Positions 8,509-20,096 of a stretch of 64,000 nt of DNA are shown piece by piece. The stretch is from positions 372,001 through 436,000 of the forward strand of contig NZ_WOTG01000002.1 in assembly GCF_011516925.1 (NCBI RefSeq), read 5' to 3'. The notes under the pieces were generated by a model that saw nothing but the letters and a program-made list of their open reading frames with translations, ran no database searches and was not told the origin of the DNA. The stretch comes from Acetobacter fabarum. Lineage in GTDB: Bacteria; Pseudomonadota; Alphaproteobacteria; Acetobacterales; Acetobacteraceae. Made by a program: the position numbers and the translations under genes. How positions within the stretch are numbered: position 1 is the first letter of the stretch; each line of letters opens with the position of its first letter.

Positions 8509-10773
8509 TTACAGGAACGAGACGGGGTCTATATCCACCTCAACACGCACGTGCCTGTCCAGTGGAACCAGCCCCAGCCAGCGGTGCAGAATAGGTTGCA
8601 CCGCAATGCTGCGCCATGTGCGGAGCAGCAACCGGCGGCGGTGCCGCCCACGTAGGATGGCAAGCGGGGCCGGAGCTGGCCCCAGTACCTGAATACCCTC
8701 CCCATACGGGGCGGTGCGGCCAAAGCGGGCTGCGGCATCATCCGCCGCCTGAGGTGTGTCCGCGCTGATGATCAACGCCGCCAGCCGCCCATAAGGCGGC
8801 CAGAAGCCGGGGCGGCGCTGTTCGGCCTCCTGCTCCATGAACTGGTCAAAATCGCCCGAAAGCAGGGCCTGCATAACCGGGTGTTCGGGCGTGTAGCTTT
8901 GCAGCACCACGCGCCCCGGTGCGCTGGCGCGGCCCGCGCGGCCTGCAACCTGATGCAAAAGCTGGATCGTGCGCTCCCCGGCCCGCAGGTCCGCCCCCCC
9001 AAGCCCCAGATCGGCATCCACAATGCCAACCAGTGTCAGATGGGGGAAGTGCCAGCCCTTGGCCACAATCTGGGTGCCAATAATCAGGTCCACTTCACGG
9101 CGGGCAATTTTGGCAACTGCTTCTGCGGTGGCGGCAGGCCCCCCAAGCGTATCGCTCGACATGACAAGAATACGCGCATTGGGGAAGCTCTGGCGCGCCT
9201 CCTCGGTTATGCGCTCAATCCCCGGGCCAATGGCGGTCAGGCTGTGTTCGGTTTTGCAGTTCGGGCATACGGGGGGCATGGGCTCCGTATGGTCGCAGTA
9301 GTGGCAGCTAAGCACCTGCCGGTTGCGGTGTTCCACCAGCCATGCGGTACAGTGCGGGCATTCCATGCGGTGGCCACAGCTGCGGCACAGCGTAAGGGGG
9401 GCGTACCCCCGGCGGTTAAGGAACAGCATGGCCTGCTCCTCCCGCCCTAATGTGGCGGCGATGTCTTCCACCAGTCTGGGGGAGAGGAACAGCCCGCGTT
9501 CAGGCGGGGCCTCCCGCATGTCCAGCAGGTGGGTTTGCGGCAGGGATGCGCCGCCGTGGCGGGTGGGCAGCACAAGGCGCTGGTAGCGCCCGGCCTGTGC
9601 ATTGGCCAGAGTTTCCAGGCTGGGGGTGGCGGACACCACTACAGCGGCAAACCCCGCCAGCCTTGCACGCACCACGGCCATGTCCCGCGCGTTGTAGATT
9701 ACGCCTTCTTCCTGCTTGAACAGGGATTCGTGCTCTTCATCCACAATAATCAGGCCGAGGTTGCAAAAAGGCAGGAACAGCGCCGAGCGCGCGCCCACAA
9801 CCACCGTGGCGGACCCATCGGCCGTTCCCAGCCAGGTCTGGCGGCGGGCCTTCTGCCCGATTTCGGAGTGCCAGACAGCGGGGCGCACGCCAAAGCGGCG
9901 GGTAAACCGGTCCATCCACTGGGCGGACAAGGCAATTTCGGGCAGGAGCACAAGGGCCTGTTGCCCCTGTTCCAGACAGGCGGCTATGGCTTCGAGGTAG
10001 ATTTCGGTCTTGCCCGAGCCTGTTACCCCTTCGAGCAGGGTTACGGAAAATTTTTTGTCCTGCACGCTGTGGTGCAGGGCTGTAGCGGCTTCTTTTTGTG
10101 CCCCTTCCAGCACAGGTGGGTGGTGCAGCGGGTCGGGCTGAGCAAAGGGACTGGCAGGTTCAAGCAGAACCGGACGGAGTGCTCCTGCATCTGCCAGCCC
10201 TTTGACCACACCGGCACTGACCTCTGCCGCACTGGCAATATCGGTTGTGGTGCGGGGGCGGCCATCCGCCATAAGGGCCAGCACCTTCTGCCGTGCGGGG
10301 GTTATGCGCAGTTCTTCCGGTGGGGTGGGGGGAGCGATCCAGCCCATGGCGGGGGCAGGTGTGGCCCCTTTCATGTGCAGGCGCAGGGTCATGGCCAGCA
10401 CCATGCCGGGGGGGGAGAGCGTATAGGCAGCCACCCAGTCCACAAACCGGCGGAGTTCGGCATTAAGCGGAGGAAGCTCCAGCCGTTCGGCCACGGCGCG
10501 CAGGCGGTTATCTGCCACTGTTTTGGCGGGCGTGGGGTGGGCAAGGTCTGCTGGCAGGGTGGTGTGTGTGTCCCAGACCACGCCGGTCTGGCGGCGGTTG
10601 CCCAAGGGTACGCTCACAATATCGCCCGGCTTGAGCGCCATGCTGGCAGGGGCTTTGTAGTCAAACGGGCCAGTAAACGGCATGGGCAGCAGGACGGGCA
10701 CGCGCAGCCCACCCATTGTGGGCTGGTCCGCGCCGGAGGCATGCGTAGAAGAAGGGGGAGGAGCCACTGCCAT
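8509..10773 (-). CDS. priA: Primosomal replication restart helicase PriA
   Basis: A 754-residue superfamily 2 helicase that reloads the replisome at stalled forks. In order: an N-terminal DNA-binding region (VPVLLPMPFTGPFDY), Walker A GVTGSGKTEIYL, DEEH box (IVDEEHESLFKQ), a zinc-binding cysteine block beginning CRSCGHRMECPHC and ending CPNCK, and the C-terminal helicase motifs (VGIVDADLGLGGADLRAGE, QVAGRAGRA). The start at MAVAPPPSS has an AAGGAC ribosome site. The reading frame stays open upstream to 11115, but that extension overlaps xerC and has no family similarity. It is divergent from xerC with a 99-nt gap. Confidence 0.95.
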   Translation of the reverse strand: MAVAPPPSSTHASGADQPTMGGLRVPVLLPMPFTGPFDYKAPASMALKPGDIVSVPLGNRRQTGVVWDTHTTLPADLAHPTPAKTVADNRLRAVAERLELPPLNAELRRFVDWVAAYTLSPPGMVLAMTLRLHMKGATPAPAMGWIAPPTPPEELRITPARQKVLALMADGRPRTTTDIASAAEVSAGVVKGLADAGALRPVLLEPASPFAQPDPLHHPPVLEGAQKEAATALHHSVQDKKFSVTLLEGVTGSGKTEIYLEAIAACLEQGQQALVLLPEIALSAQWMDRFTRRFGVRPAVWHSEIGQKARRQTWLGTADGSATVVVGARSALFLPFCNLGLIIVDEEHESLFKQEEGVIYNARDMAVVRARLAGFAAVVVSATPSLETLANAQAGRYQRLVLPTRHGGASLPQTHLLDMREAPPERGLFLSPRLVEDIAATLGREEQAMLFLNRRGYAPLTLCRSCGHRMECPHCTAWLVEHRNRQVLSCHYCDHTEPMPPVCPNCKTEHSLTAIGPGIERITEEARQSFPNARILVMSSDTLGGPAATAEAVAKIARREVDLIIGTQIVAKGWHFPHLTLVGIVDADLGLGGADLRAGERTIQLLHQVAGRAGRASAPGRVVLQSYTPEHPVMQALLSGDFDQFMEQEAEQRRPGFWPPYGRLAALIISADTPQAADDAAARFGRTAPYGEGIQVLGPAPAPLAILRGRHRRRLLLRTWRSIAVQPILHRWLGLVPLDRHVRVEVDIDPVSFL

Positions 10774-10872
10774 GTCCTTATGTTTAAGCGCGCAGCAGCG
10801 CAAAGAACAGGGGTTGTCTGTTGGGCTTTTTGCCCGAACGTAGGATAGAAGGGAGCAGAAGGCAGGAGGCAC

Positions 10873-13792
<2,920 letters not shown>

Positions 13793-13854
13793 AGCGCCGG
13801 TCTGGCGCGTTGATCATCAGGGGCTTTGGGCGGGCAGGCTGTTATAGGCCGCCG

Positions 13855-13887
13855 TCAGTGTTGGGGGGATTTCTTCCCCAACACTGA
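13855..13887. repeat. Perfect 12-bp inverted repeat between convergent genes
   Basis: TCAGTGTTGGGG at 13855-13866 is perfectly complementary to CCCCAACACTGA at 13876-13887, with a 9-nt loop. It sits between the convergent aspartyl-protease-like and PsiF-like genes, where a bidirectional terminator is expected. There is no T-tract on either side, so it may act as a Rho-independent terminator only weakly, or as an RNA 3'-end stabiliser. Confidence 0.6.
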
Positions 13888-13904
13888 ACGGGGTTTGGAG
13901 GGCG

Positions 13905-14384
13905 TTATTCGCCCTTGAGACGCTTGTTGCAGACGCTGTAATAACCGCCGCCTTTTTCAATCCACTTCAGCCCGCCATTGGCGTTGCTGGCCTTATTGGC
14001 GTTGTACTGGTCAAGGCAGGTCTGCATACGGGCCTTGCCAGCGCTGAGCTTGGCGTATTGCGGCGCAACTGCGCTAGGCAGGGTTGCGTTGGAAGGGGCG
14101 ACTTCCGTGGCGGCTACGCTTTTGGCAGGTTTGGGCGCTTCAGCACTGGCAGGTGTTGCCGGTGTGGCGGCTTTGGGGGCGGCACTTGCCGCAGTGGTGG
14201 CAACATCGCACGAACTGGCCTTGAATTCCTTGAAGGACTGTCCCTTGAGCGTGTTGGCGGTTTTGGCCTCCTTGAACTTCTCGTGGCACTCCTTCACCGT
14301 CATGGCGTGGGCGCTGGGGAGGGAAAGGGCTGTGGCACAGCCAAGCAGCAAAGCGGCCAGTCCGGTGCGGGCTACAACAGTCAT
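13905..14384 (-). CDS. Secreted PsiF-like protein with two cysteine-bounded repeats
   Basis: A 159-residue protein with a clear signal peptide (residues 1-27, ending SAHA). Two related segments follow: one about residues 30-59 beginning VKECHEKFKEAK and ending FKASSC, and one about 118-153 beginning MQTCLDQYNANK and ending YYSVC. Each is bounded by two cysteines that could form a disulfide. Between them lies an Ala/Pro/Lys-rich, probably disordered linker. The first segment recalls the small periplasmic PsiF family; the function is unknown. It stands alone, convergent with the protease-like gene. Confidence 0.65.
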   Translation of the reverse strand: MTVVARTGLAALLLGCATALSLPSAHAMTVKECHEKFKEAKTANTLKGQSFKEFKASSCDVATTAASAAPKAATPATPASAEAPKPAKSVAATEVAPSNATLPSAVAPQYAKLSAGKARMQTCLDQYNANKASNANGGLKWIEKGGGYYSVCNKRLKGE

Positions 14385-14520
14385 GAATAGACCTCATGCA
14401 AGGAGGATAATAGCGCGGCAGCCCCATGCTGCCAGCGTTCCATCAGTATCATGAAAAATCATGCGCAAGAAATGCAAGCCTTAAGGCTTTTTGTGCGTAG
14501 CAGAAAATTAATATCAAAAT

Positions 14521-14574
14521 GTGCTGGTGCTGGTGCTGGTGCTGGTGCTGGTGCTGGTGCTGGTGCTGGTGCTG
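14521..14574. repeat. Nine perfect tandem copies of a hexamer (GTGCTG)
   Basis: Nine uninterrupted copies of GTGCTG fill 14521-14574. The array lies between the PsiF-like gene, which starts at 14384 and reads away, and the 3' end of arfB at 14617. Copy-number change would not shift a frame, since the unit is 6 nt. On the minus strand it falls just past the arfB stop. It probably evolves by slippage; a function is not evident. Confidence 0.95.
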
Positions 14575-14616
14575 GGTAGCCCGTGTTTGGCGCACTTGCC
14601 CGGCCAGAATGCGTGT

Positions 14617-15039
14617 TTAGTCCTCAAACCGGGCAGAGCGAGTGCGCTTTATGCTGGCGCGGTGGGCTTTGCCGTCCAGCCTGCGCTGGCGTGCGGCCCG
14701 GCCCGGGCGCGTGGCAACCCTGAAGGCAGGGCGGTGGGCGGCCTCGCGGATCAGGGCTACCAGCCGTTCTATGGCATCCTCACGGTTGCGTATCTGTGTT
14801 CTGAAGCGTCGGGCGGTTATGACAATAACGCCCTCCCGTGTCGCGCGGGTTCCAGCCAGTTCCAGCAGCCGCACACGGATCCGCTCGGGGAGGGAAGGGG
14901 AGCGTGCGGCATCAAAGCGTAATTGTGCAGCTGTTGCGACCTTGTTCACGTTCTGCCCGCCGGGGCCGGATGCCAGAATATAACTGACCTCCAGTTCGGA
15001 TTCAGGCAGGGAAAGTGCGGGAAGGATCGGAATGGCCAT
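14617..15039 (-). CDS. arfB: Alternative ribosome-rescue factor ArfB (YaeJ)
   Basis: A 140-residue peptidyl-tRNA hydrolase that frees ribosomes stalled on non-stop mRNA. The catalytic GGQ loop is SGPGGQNVNKVATAAQLRFD near residues 23-42. The lysine/arginine-rich tail (GRAARQRRLDGKAHRASIKR) is the part known to enter the empty mRNA channel. Length is typical. The frame extends upstream to 15129, but that sequence crosses the amtB terminator and lacks family similarity. The hexamer repeat lies just after its stop. Confidence 0.92.
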   Translation of the reverse strand: MAIPILPALSLPESELEVSYILASGPGGQNVNKVATAAQLRFDAARSPSLPERIRVRLLELAGTRATREGVIVITARRFRTQIRNREDAIERLVALIREAAHRPAFRVATRPGRAARQRRLDGKAHRASIKRTRSARFED

Positions 15040-15086
15040 AAGCGGGGCATAGCATGGTTTGCCTGCCGATGTGTGCCCTGTACCCA

Positions 15087-15124
15087 TAAAAAAAGCCCCC
15101 ATGCCAGAGCATGGAGGCTTTTTG
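15087..15124 (-). terminator. Rho-independent terminator of amtB (possibly bidirectional)
   Basis: GCC(C)CCATGC and its partner at 15094-15118 form a GC-rich hairpin with a short loop, flanked by an A-tract at 15087-15093 and a T-tract at 15119-15123. On the minus strand it lies 26 nt after the amtB stop and ends in a T run, so it should stop amtB transcripts before arfB. Confidence 0.85.
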
Positions 15125-15149
15125 CCCAAAAGGCGGAGAGGTTAACGGA

Positions 15150-16550
15150 TCAGTTGTTAATCCGCTCACCATGCAAGGACATATCCAGCCCTTCCAGTTC
15201 CTGATCCGCGGTGACGCGCAGACCCATGACCAGATCAATGGCCTTGAGGATGATGAAGGAGGCAAAAGCACACCAGACAATGGTCACCAGCACCGCTTCG
15301 CTCTGCACAACAAGCTGGTGCAGTGAGCCAACAATACCCGAGGGGTTGGCATCGGTTGCGGAAAGCGGGCCATAGGCCAGCACGCCGGTCAGCAGCGCAC
15401 CAACAATGCCGCCCACACCATGCACGCCAAAGGCATCCAGGCTGTCGTCATACCCCATCATGTGCTTGAGGGAGGTTGCACCCCAGTAGCAGACAACACC
15501 CGTGATCAGGCCGATAACCAGTGCGCTGCCCGGCAGCACAAAGCCAGCTGCGGGGGTAATGGCAACCAGACCGCCAACAGCGCCGGAGATTACGCCCAGA
15601 ACAGTCGGTTTGCCCGAACGCAGCCACTCCGCCAGCATCCACGATACGCCAGCACCAGCGGCGGCAATCTGGGTTGCAGCCATGGCCATGCCTGCACGGC
15701 CGTTGGCACCAACAGCGGAACCTGCGTTAAAGCCAAACCAGCCAACCCACAGCAGGGCAGCACCAATGACAGCGTAGGTCAGGTTGAAGGGAGAAAGATC
15801 GTCCTGCCCGTAACCCTTGCGGCGACCAAGCACCAGAGCGCAGACCAGACCGGCAACACCGGCGTTGATATGGACAACCGTGCCACCTGCAAAGTCAGCC
15901 GTACCAAGGCCAGCCAGCCAGCCGATCGGGCTCCAGACCCAGTGCGCAATGGGGGCATACACCACCAGAGACCACAGGATGGAGAACACGCACATGGCGC
16001 TGAACTTCATGCGTTCTGCGTAAGCGCCGGAGATCAGCGCGGGGGTGATAATGGCAAAGGTCATCTGGAACATCATGAAGATGCTCTCAGGAATGGTCAT
16101 GGTGGTGGCGTTGGGGCTATCCGCACCCAGTGTAAAGCCAACATCCGCACCATTATGGATATGCGCGCCAATACCGTTGAGCAGCACGCGGGAGAAGCCA
16201 CCAATCCACGGAGACCCGGTTGTAAAGGCGAGGGAATACCCCGCGACCATCCATACGATGGACATGATGCAACACAGGGCAAAGGACTGCATGAGCGTTG
16301 CCAGCACGTTTTTCTTACGCACCATGCCGGCATAGAACAGGGCAAGACCGGGGATGGTCATCATAAGCACCAGTGCGGTGCTGGTGAGCATCCATGCCGT
16401 ATCCCCCGTATCTATGGGTGGGGGGGCGTCTGCGGCATAAGCCTGGGAGCAGCCAAGGGCTGCTACAAGACAGGCCGACAGAACAGCCGTGGTCTTGCGA
16501 ATAACTGGACCTCTCGCCGGATTGACAGCTTGGAAGGGTCGCGCTGACAT
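15150..16550 (-). CDS. amtB: Ammonium transporter Amt
   Basis: A 466-residue inner-membrane ammonium channel with an N-terminal signal sequence (to about residue 39, SQAYA) and about 11 transmembrane helices, as in Amt/MEP/Rh proteins. Conserved parts include ALFYAGMVRKKN, the pore histidine regions GGTVVHINAGVAGL and AFGVHGVGGIVGALLTG, and WVGWFGFNAGSA. AAGGAG sits 9 nt before the ATG. In many bacteria glnK is cotranscribed with amtB to gate the channel; no glnK is adjacent, and the only PII gene in the window is at 45832. I saw no convincing sigma-54 promoter upstream. Confidence 0.95.
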   Translation of the reverse strand: MSARPFQAVNPARGPVIRKTTAVLSACLVAALGCSQAYAADAPPPIDTGDTAWMLTSTALVLMMTIPGLALFYAGMVRKKNVLATLMQSFALCCIMSIVWMVAGYSLAFTTGSPWIGGFSRVLLNGIGAHIHNGADVGFTLGADSPNATTMTIPESIFMMFQMTFAIITPALISGAYAERMKFSAMCVFSILWSLVVYAPIAHWVWSPIGWLAGLGTADFAGGTVVHINAGVAGLVCALVLGRRKGYGQDDLSPFNLTYAVIGAALLWVGWFGFNAGSAVGANGRAGMAMAATQIAAAGAGVSWMLAEWLRSGKPTVLGVISGAVGGLVAITPAAGFVLPGSALVIGLITGVVCYWGATSLKHMMGYDDSLDAFGVHGVGGIVGALLTGVLAYGPLSATDANPSGIVGSLHQLVVQSEAVLVTIVWCAFASFIILKAIDLVMGLRVTADQELEGLDMSLHGERINN

Positions 16551-16744
16551 GATGATGCGTTCTCCTTAAAATACGCAGCCATTGACGCTCGCCAGATTCG
16601 TGTAAGGAGCGATGGGCCTAATCTTATTGTATCTATTCCGGAATGACCGGGGTGGCAATCCAGTTTGATACCGAATTGTTTCACAATCTGATTTATGGCT
16701 GAAAAAAGCCACAAAAAAAGAGGTCGCTGCTGCGGCCAGCTCAA
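16551..16744. other. Intergenic region upstream of amtB
   Basis: Together with the groEL terminator this makes a gap of about 310 nt between amtB and groEL. It should contain the amtB promoter (minus strand). No coding sequence, small RNA or clear sigma-54 -24/-12 pair is recognisable. Confidence 0.4.
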
Positions 16745-16783
16745 ATAAAAAAAGGCGTGCAAACCATAATGGTCTGCACGCCC
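16745..16783 (-). terminator. Rho-independent terminator of groES-groEL
   Basis: GGCGTGCA and TGCACGCC arms extended by AACCA/TGGTC form a long hairpin at 16754-16783. On the minus strand it is followed by a run of seven T (A-tract at 16747-16753). It lies about 80 nt after the groEL stop. Confidence 0.88.
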
Positions 16784-16861
16784 TTATACCTGTTCTGGGG
16801 GATAATGGAGGCACTGGACGGGCCAGTACCTCCAAAACCCTTAAAAACCGGTTTGGGTAAC

Positions 16862-18544
<1,683 letters not shown>

Positions 18545-18554
18545 TCAGTGCGGA

Positions 18555-18848
18555 TCAGGCTGCAACAATGCCCAGAATGTCGCTTTCCTTCATGATCAGC
18601 AGCTCTTCGCCGTCGATCTTCACTTCCGTGCCGGACCACTTGCCGAACAGAACGCGGTCACCGGCCTTGACATCAAGCGCCACAATCTGACCCTGCTCGT
18701 TGCGCGCACCCGCGCCAACAGCAACCACTTCGCCTTCCATAGGCTTTTCTTTGGCCGTGTCGGGGATGATGATGCCACCGGCGGTCTTCTGTTCGCCTTC
18801 AAGGCGCCGTACAACTACCCGGTCGTGTAAGGGACGAAACTTCGTCAT
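18555..18848 (-). CDS. groES: Co-chaperonin GroES (10 kDa)
   Basis: A 97-residue co-chaperonin that caps GroEL. It shows [14 protein letters not shown] at the start, the mobile loop region [18 protein letters not shown] (about 19-36), the roof loop [10 protein letters not shown] and the conserved end [16 protein letters not shown]. It is the first gene of the groESL operon and is preceded by a CIRCE element about 96 nt upstream. Confidence 0.98.
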   Translation of the reverse strand: MTKFRPLHDRVVVRRLEGEQKTAGGIIIPDTAKEKPMEGEVVAVGAGARNEQGQIVALDVKAGDRVLFGKWSGTEVKIDGEELLIMKESDILGIVAA

Positions 18849-18943
18849 TATGGATCACTCCACATTCATTTGCTGTGATGACGCCCTTTGTCAGAAAGCA
18901 GCGCCACCCGTTTGAACCGCGCGTAACATAACGCCGCGTCGCG

Positions 18944-18970
18944 TTAGCACTCCACCATCAGGAGTGCCAA
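18944..18970. promoter_or_regulatory. CIRCE operator of groESL (HrcA site)
   Basis: TTAGCACTC at 18944-18952 and GAGTGCCAA at 18962-18970 form the CIRCE inverted repeat with the standard 9-nt spacer; only one base departs from the consensus (GAGTGCTAA). HrcA binds this site to repress groESL until heat shock. hrcA itself is not in the window. Confidence 0.93.
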
Positions 18971-19060
18971 GGCAGAAAGTAGGTACGCCCCAGAGGGGAG
19001 TCAAGGAATGGGGTAAAGTTTCTTTTTGTTTTAACGTCATTCCAGACAAGGAGATTGAAC

Positions 19061-19729
19061 ATGGGACAGATACGCACATTGGAAGCCGCCGATGGCCACC
19101 AGTTTACCGCGTGGGAGACCGAGCGCGGCACACACCCCTACGCTCTGGTGGTGTTGCAGGAAATTTTTGGCGTAAACCACCACATCCGCACGGTATGCGA
19201 GCGGTTTGCCCAGGCGGGTTTTCACGTGATTGCCCCCGCGTTGTTTGACCGCGCAGAACGTGGCGTGGAACTGGAATACACAACAGATGGCGTGCAGAAG
19301 GGCCTTGCCCTGCGTGCGCAGATACCCACCGCCAAAACTCTGCTGGACGTACAGGCCGCAGCCCGTGCGCTGAAGGTCCGCAAGGTCGGGGTGATCGGGT
19401 ATTGTTGGGGTGGCACTCTGGCGTGGGATGCGGCAACGGGCACGGATGATTTTGCCGCGGCCGTAAGCTGGTACGGCGGGGGCATAGCCGCCCATAGGGA
19501 GGAGACTCCACGCTGCCCCGTGCAATTACATTTTGGTGAGCGAGATACGAGTATTCCCCATGCCGACATAGCCGCCATCCGGGCTGCTCAGCCCAACGTT
19601 GAACTTTATGTTTATGACGATGCAGAACACGGTTTTGGCTGTGAGGAGCGCGCATCTTACAATGCGCAGGCCTTTGTACAGGCACAGGAACGCAGCCTTG
19701 CCTTCCTCAAAAGTACGCTCAATCCGTAA
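19061..19729 (+). CDS. Dienelactone hydrolase family protein
   Basis: A 222-residue alpha/beta hydrolase of the dienelactone hydrolase family. The cysteine nucleophile sits in VIGYCWGGTLAWDAA (about 112-126), the acid in FGERDTSIPH (about 164-173) and the histidine in DDAEHGFGCEER (about 186-197). VVLQEIFGVNHHIRTVCER near the N-terminus is also typical. Many members are general esterases rather than enzymes of chloroaromatic breakdown. AAGGAG sits 8 nt before the ATG at 19061. It lies between the groESL promoter region and the cold-shock gene, apparently on its own. Confidence 0.88.
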   Translation: MGQIRTLEAADGHQFTAWETERGTHPYALVVLQEIFGVNHHIRTVCERFAQAGFHVIAPALFDRAERGVELEYTTDGVQKGLALRAQIPTAKTLLDVQAAARALKVRKVGVIGYCWGGTLAWDAATGTDDFAAAVSWYGGGIAAHREETPRCPVQLHFGERDTSIPHADIAAIRAAQPNVELYVYDDAEHGFGCEERASYNAQAFVQAQERSLAFLKSTLNP

Positions 19730-19869
19730 GGTGTCCGGGCGAAAGGAATTGGGGTGCGGGTTGAATTGTGATTGACAAGCGCCCCCGGTCGTGGGGGAGA
19801 ATGTCATCTCTCCTCGCGGCACGTCGTGTGCAGGAGGAGTAACTGGCCGAAATAAGGATGACTTCGCTC

Positions 19870-20073
19870 ATGTCGACAGGTACCGTTAAATGGTTCAACG
19901 CCACCAAAGGGTTTGGTTTTATTGCCCCCGATGATGGAGGGAAAGACGTGTTTGTGCATATTACCGCTGTACAGGCAGCCGGTCTGCGCGCGTTGAATGA
20001 TGGACAGAAACTGTCCTACGACATGGTGGAGGAACGCGGCAAGCAGGCGGCCACCAACCTTAAGCCGCTCTAA
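19870..20073 (+). CDS. Cold-shock domain protein (CspA family)
   Basis: A 67-residue single cold-shock domain, an RNA/ssDNA-binding beta-barrel. RNP1 is KGFGFIAP and RNP2 is DVFVHITA; TGTVKWFNATKGFG is the standard opening. The ATG at 19870 gives the usual MSTGTVKWF start; an in-frame ATG at 19858 directly after AAGG would add four residues. The 128 nt upstream may form a structured 5' leader, as in other csp genes, but I cannot define it. Confidence 0.95.
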   Translation: MSTGTVKWFNATKGFGFIAPDDGGKDVFVHITAVQAAGLRALNDGQKLSYDMVEERGKQAATNLKPL

Positions 20074-20096
20074 TCAGGCGGTCTGGGGCGGGCTGG

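Noticed and set aside
14519..14922. Reading frames through the hexamer array encoding Leu-Val or Cys-Trp repeats
   Set aside because: They result from the 6-nt repeat; beyond it the frames run antisense to arfB and have no ribosome site.
16551..16700. Sigma-54 (-24/-12) promoter before amtB
   Set aside because: No GG-N10-GC pair with proper flanks was found on the minus strand.
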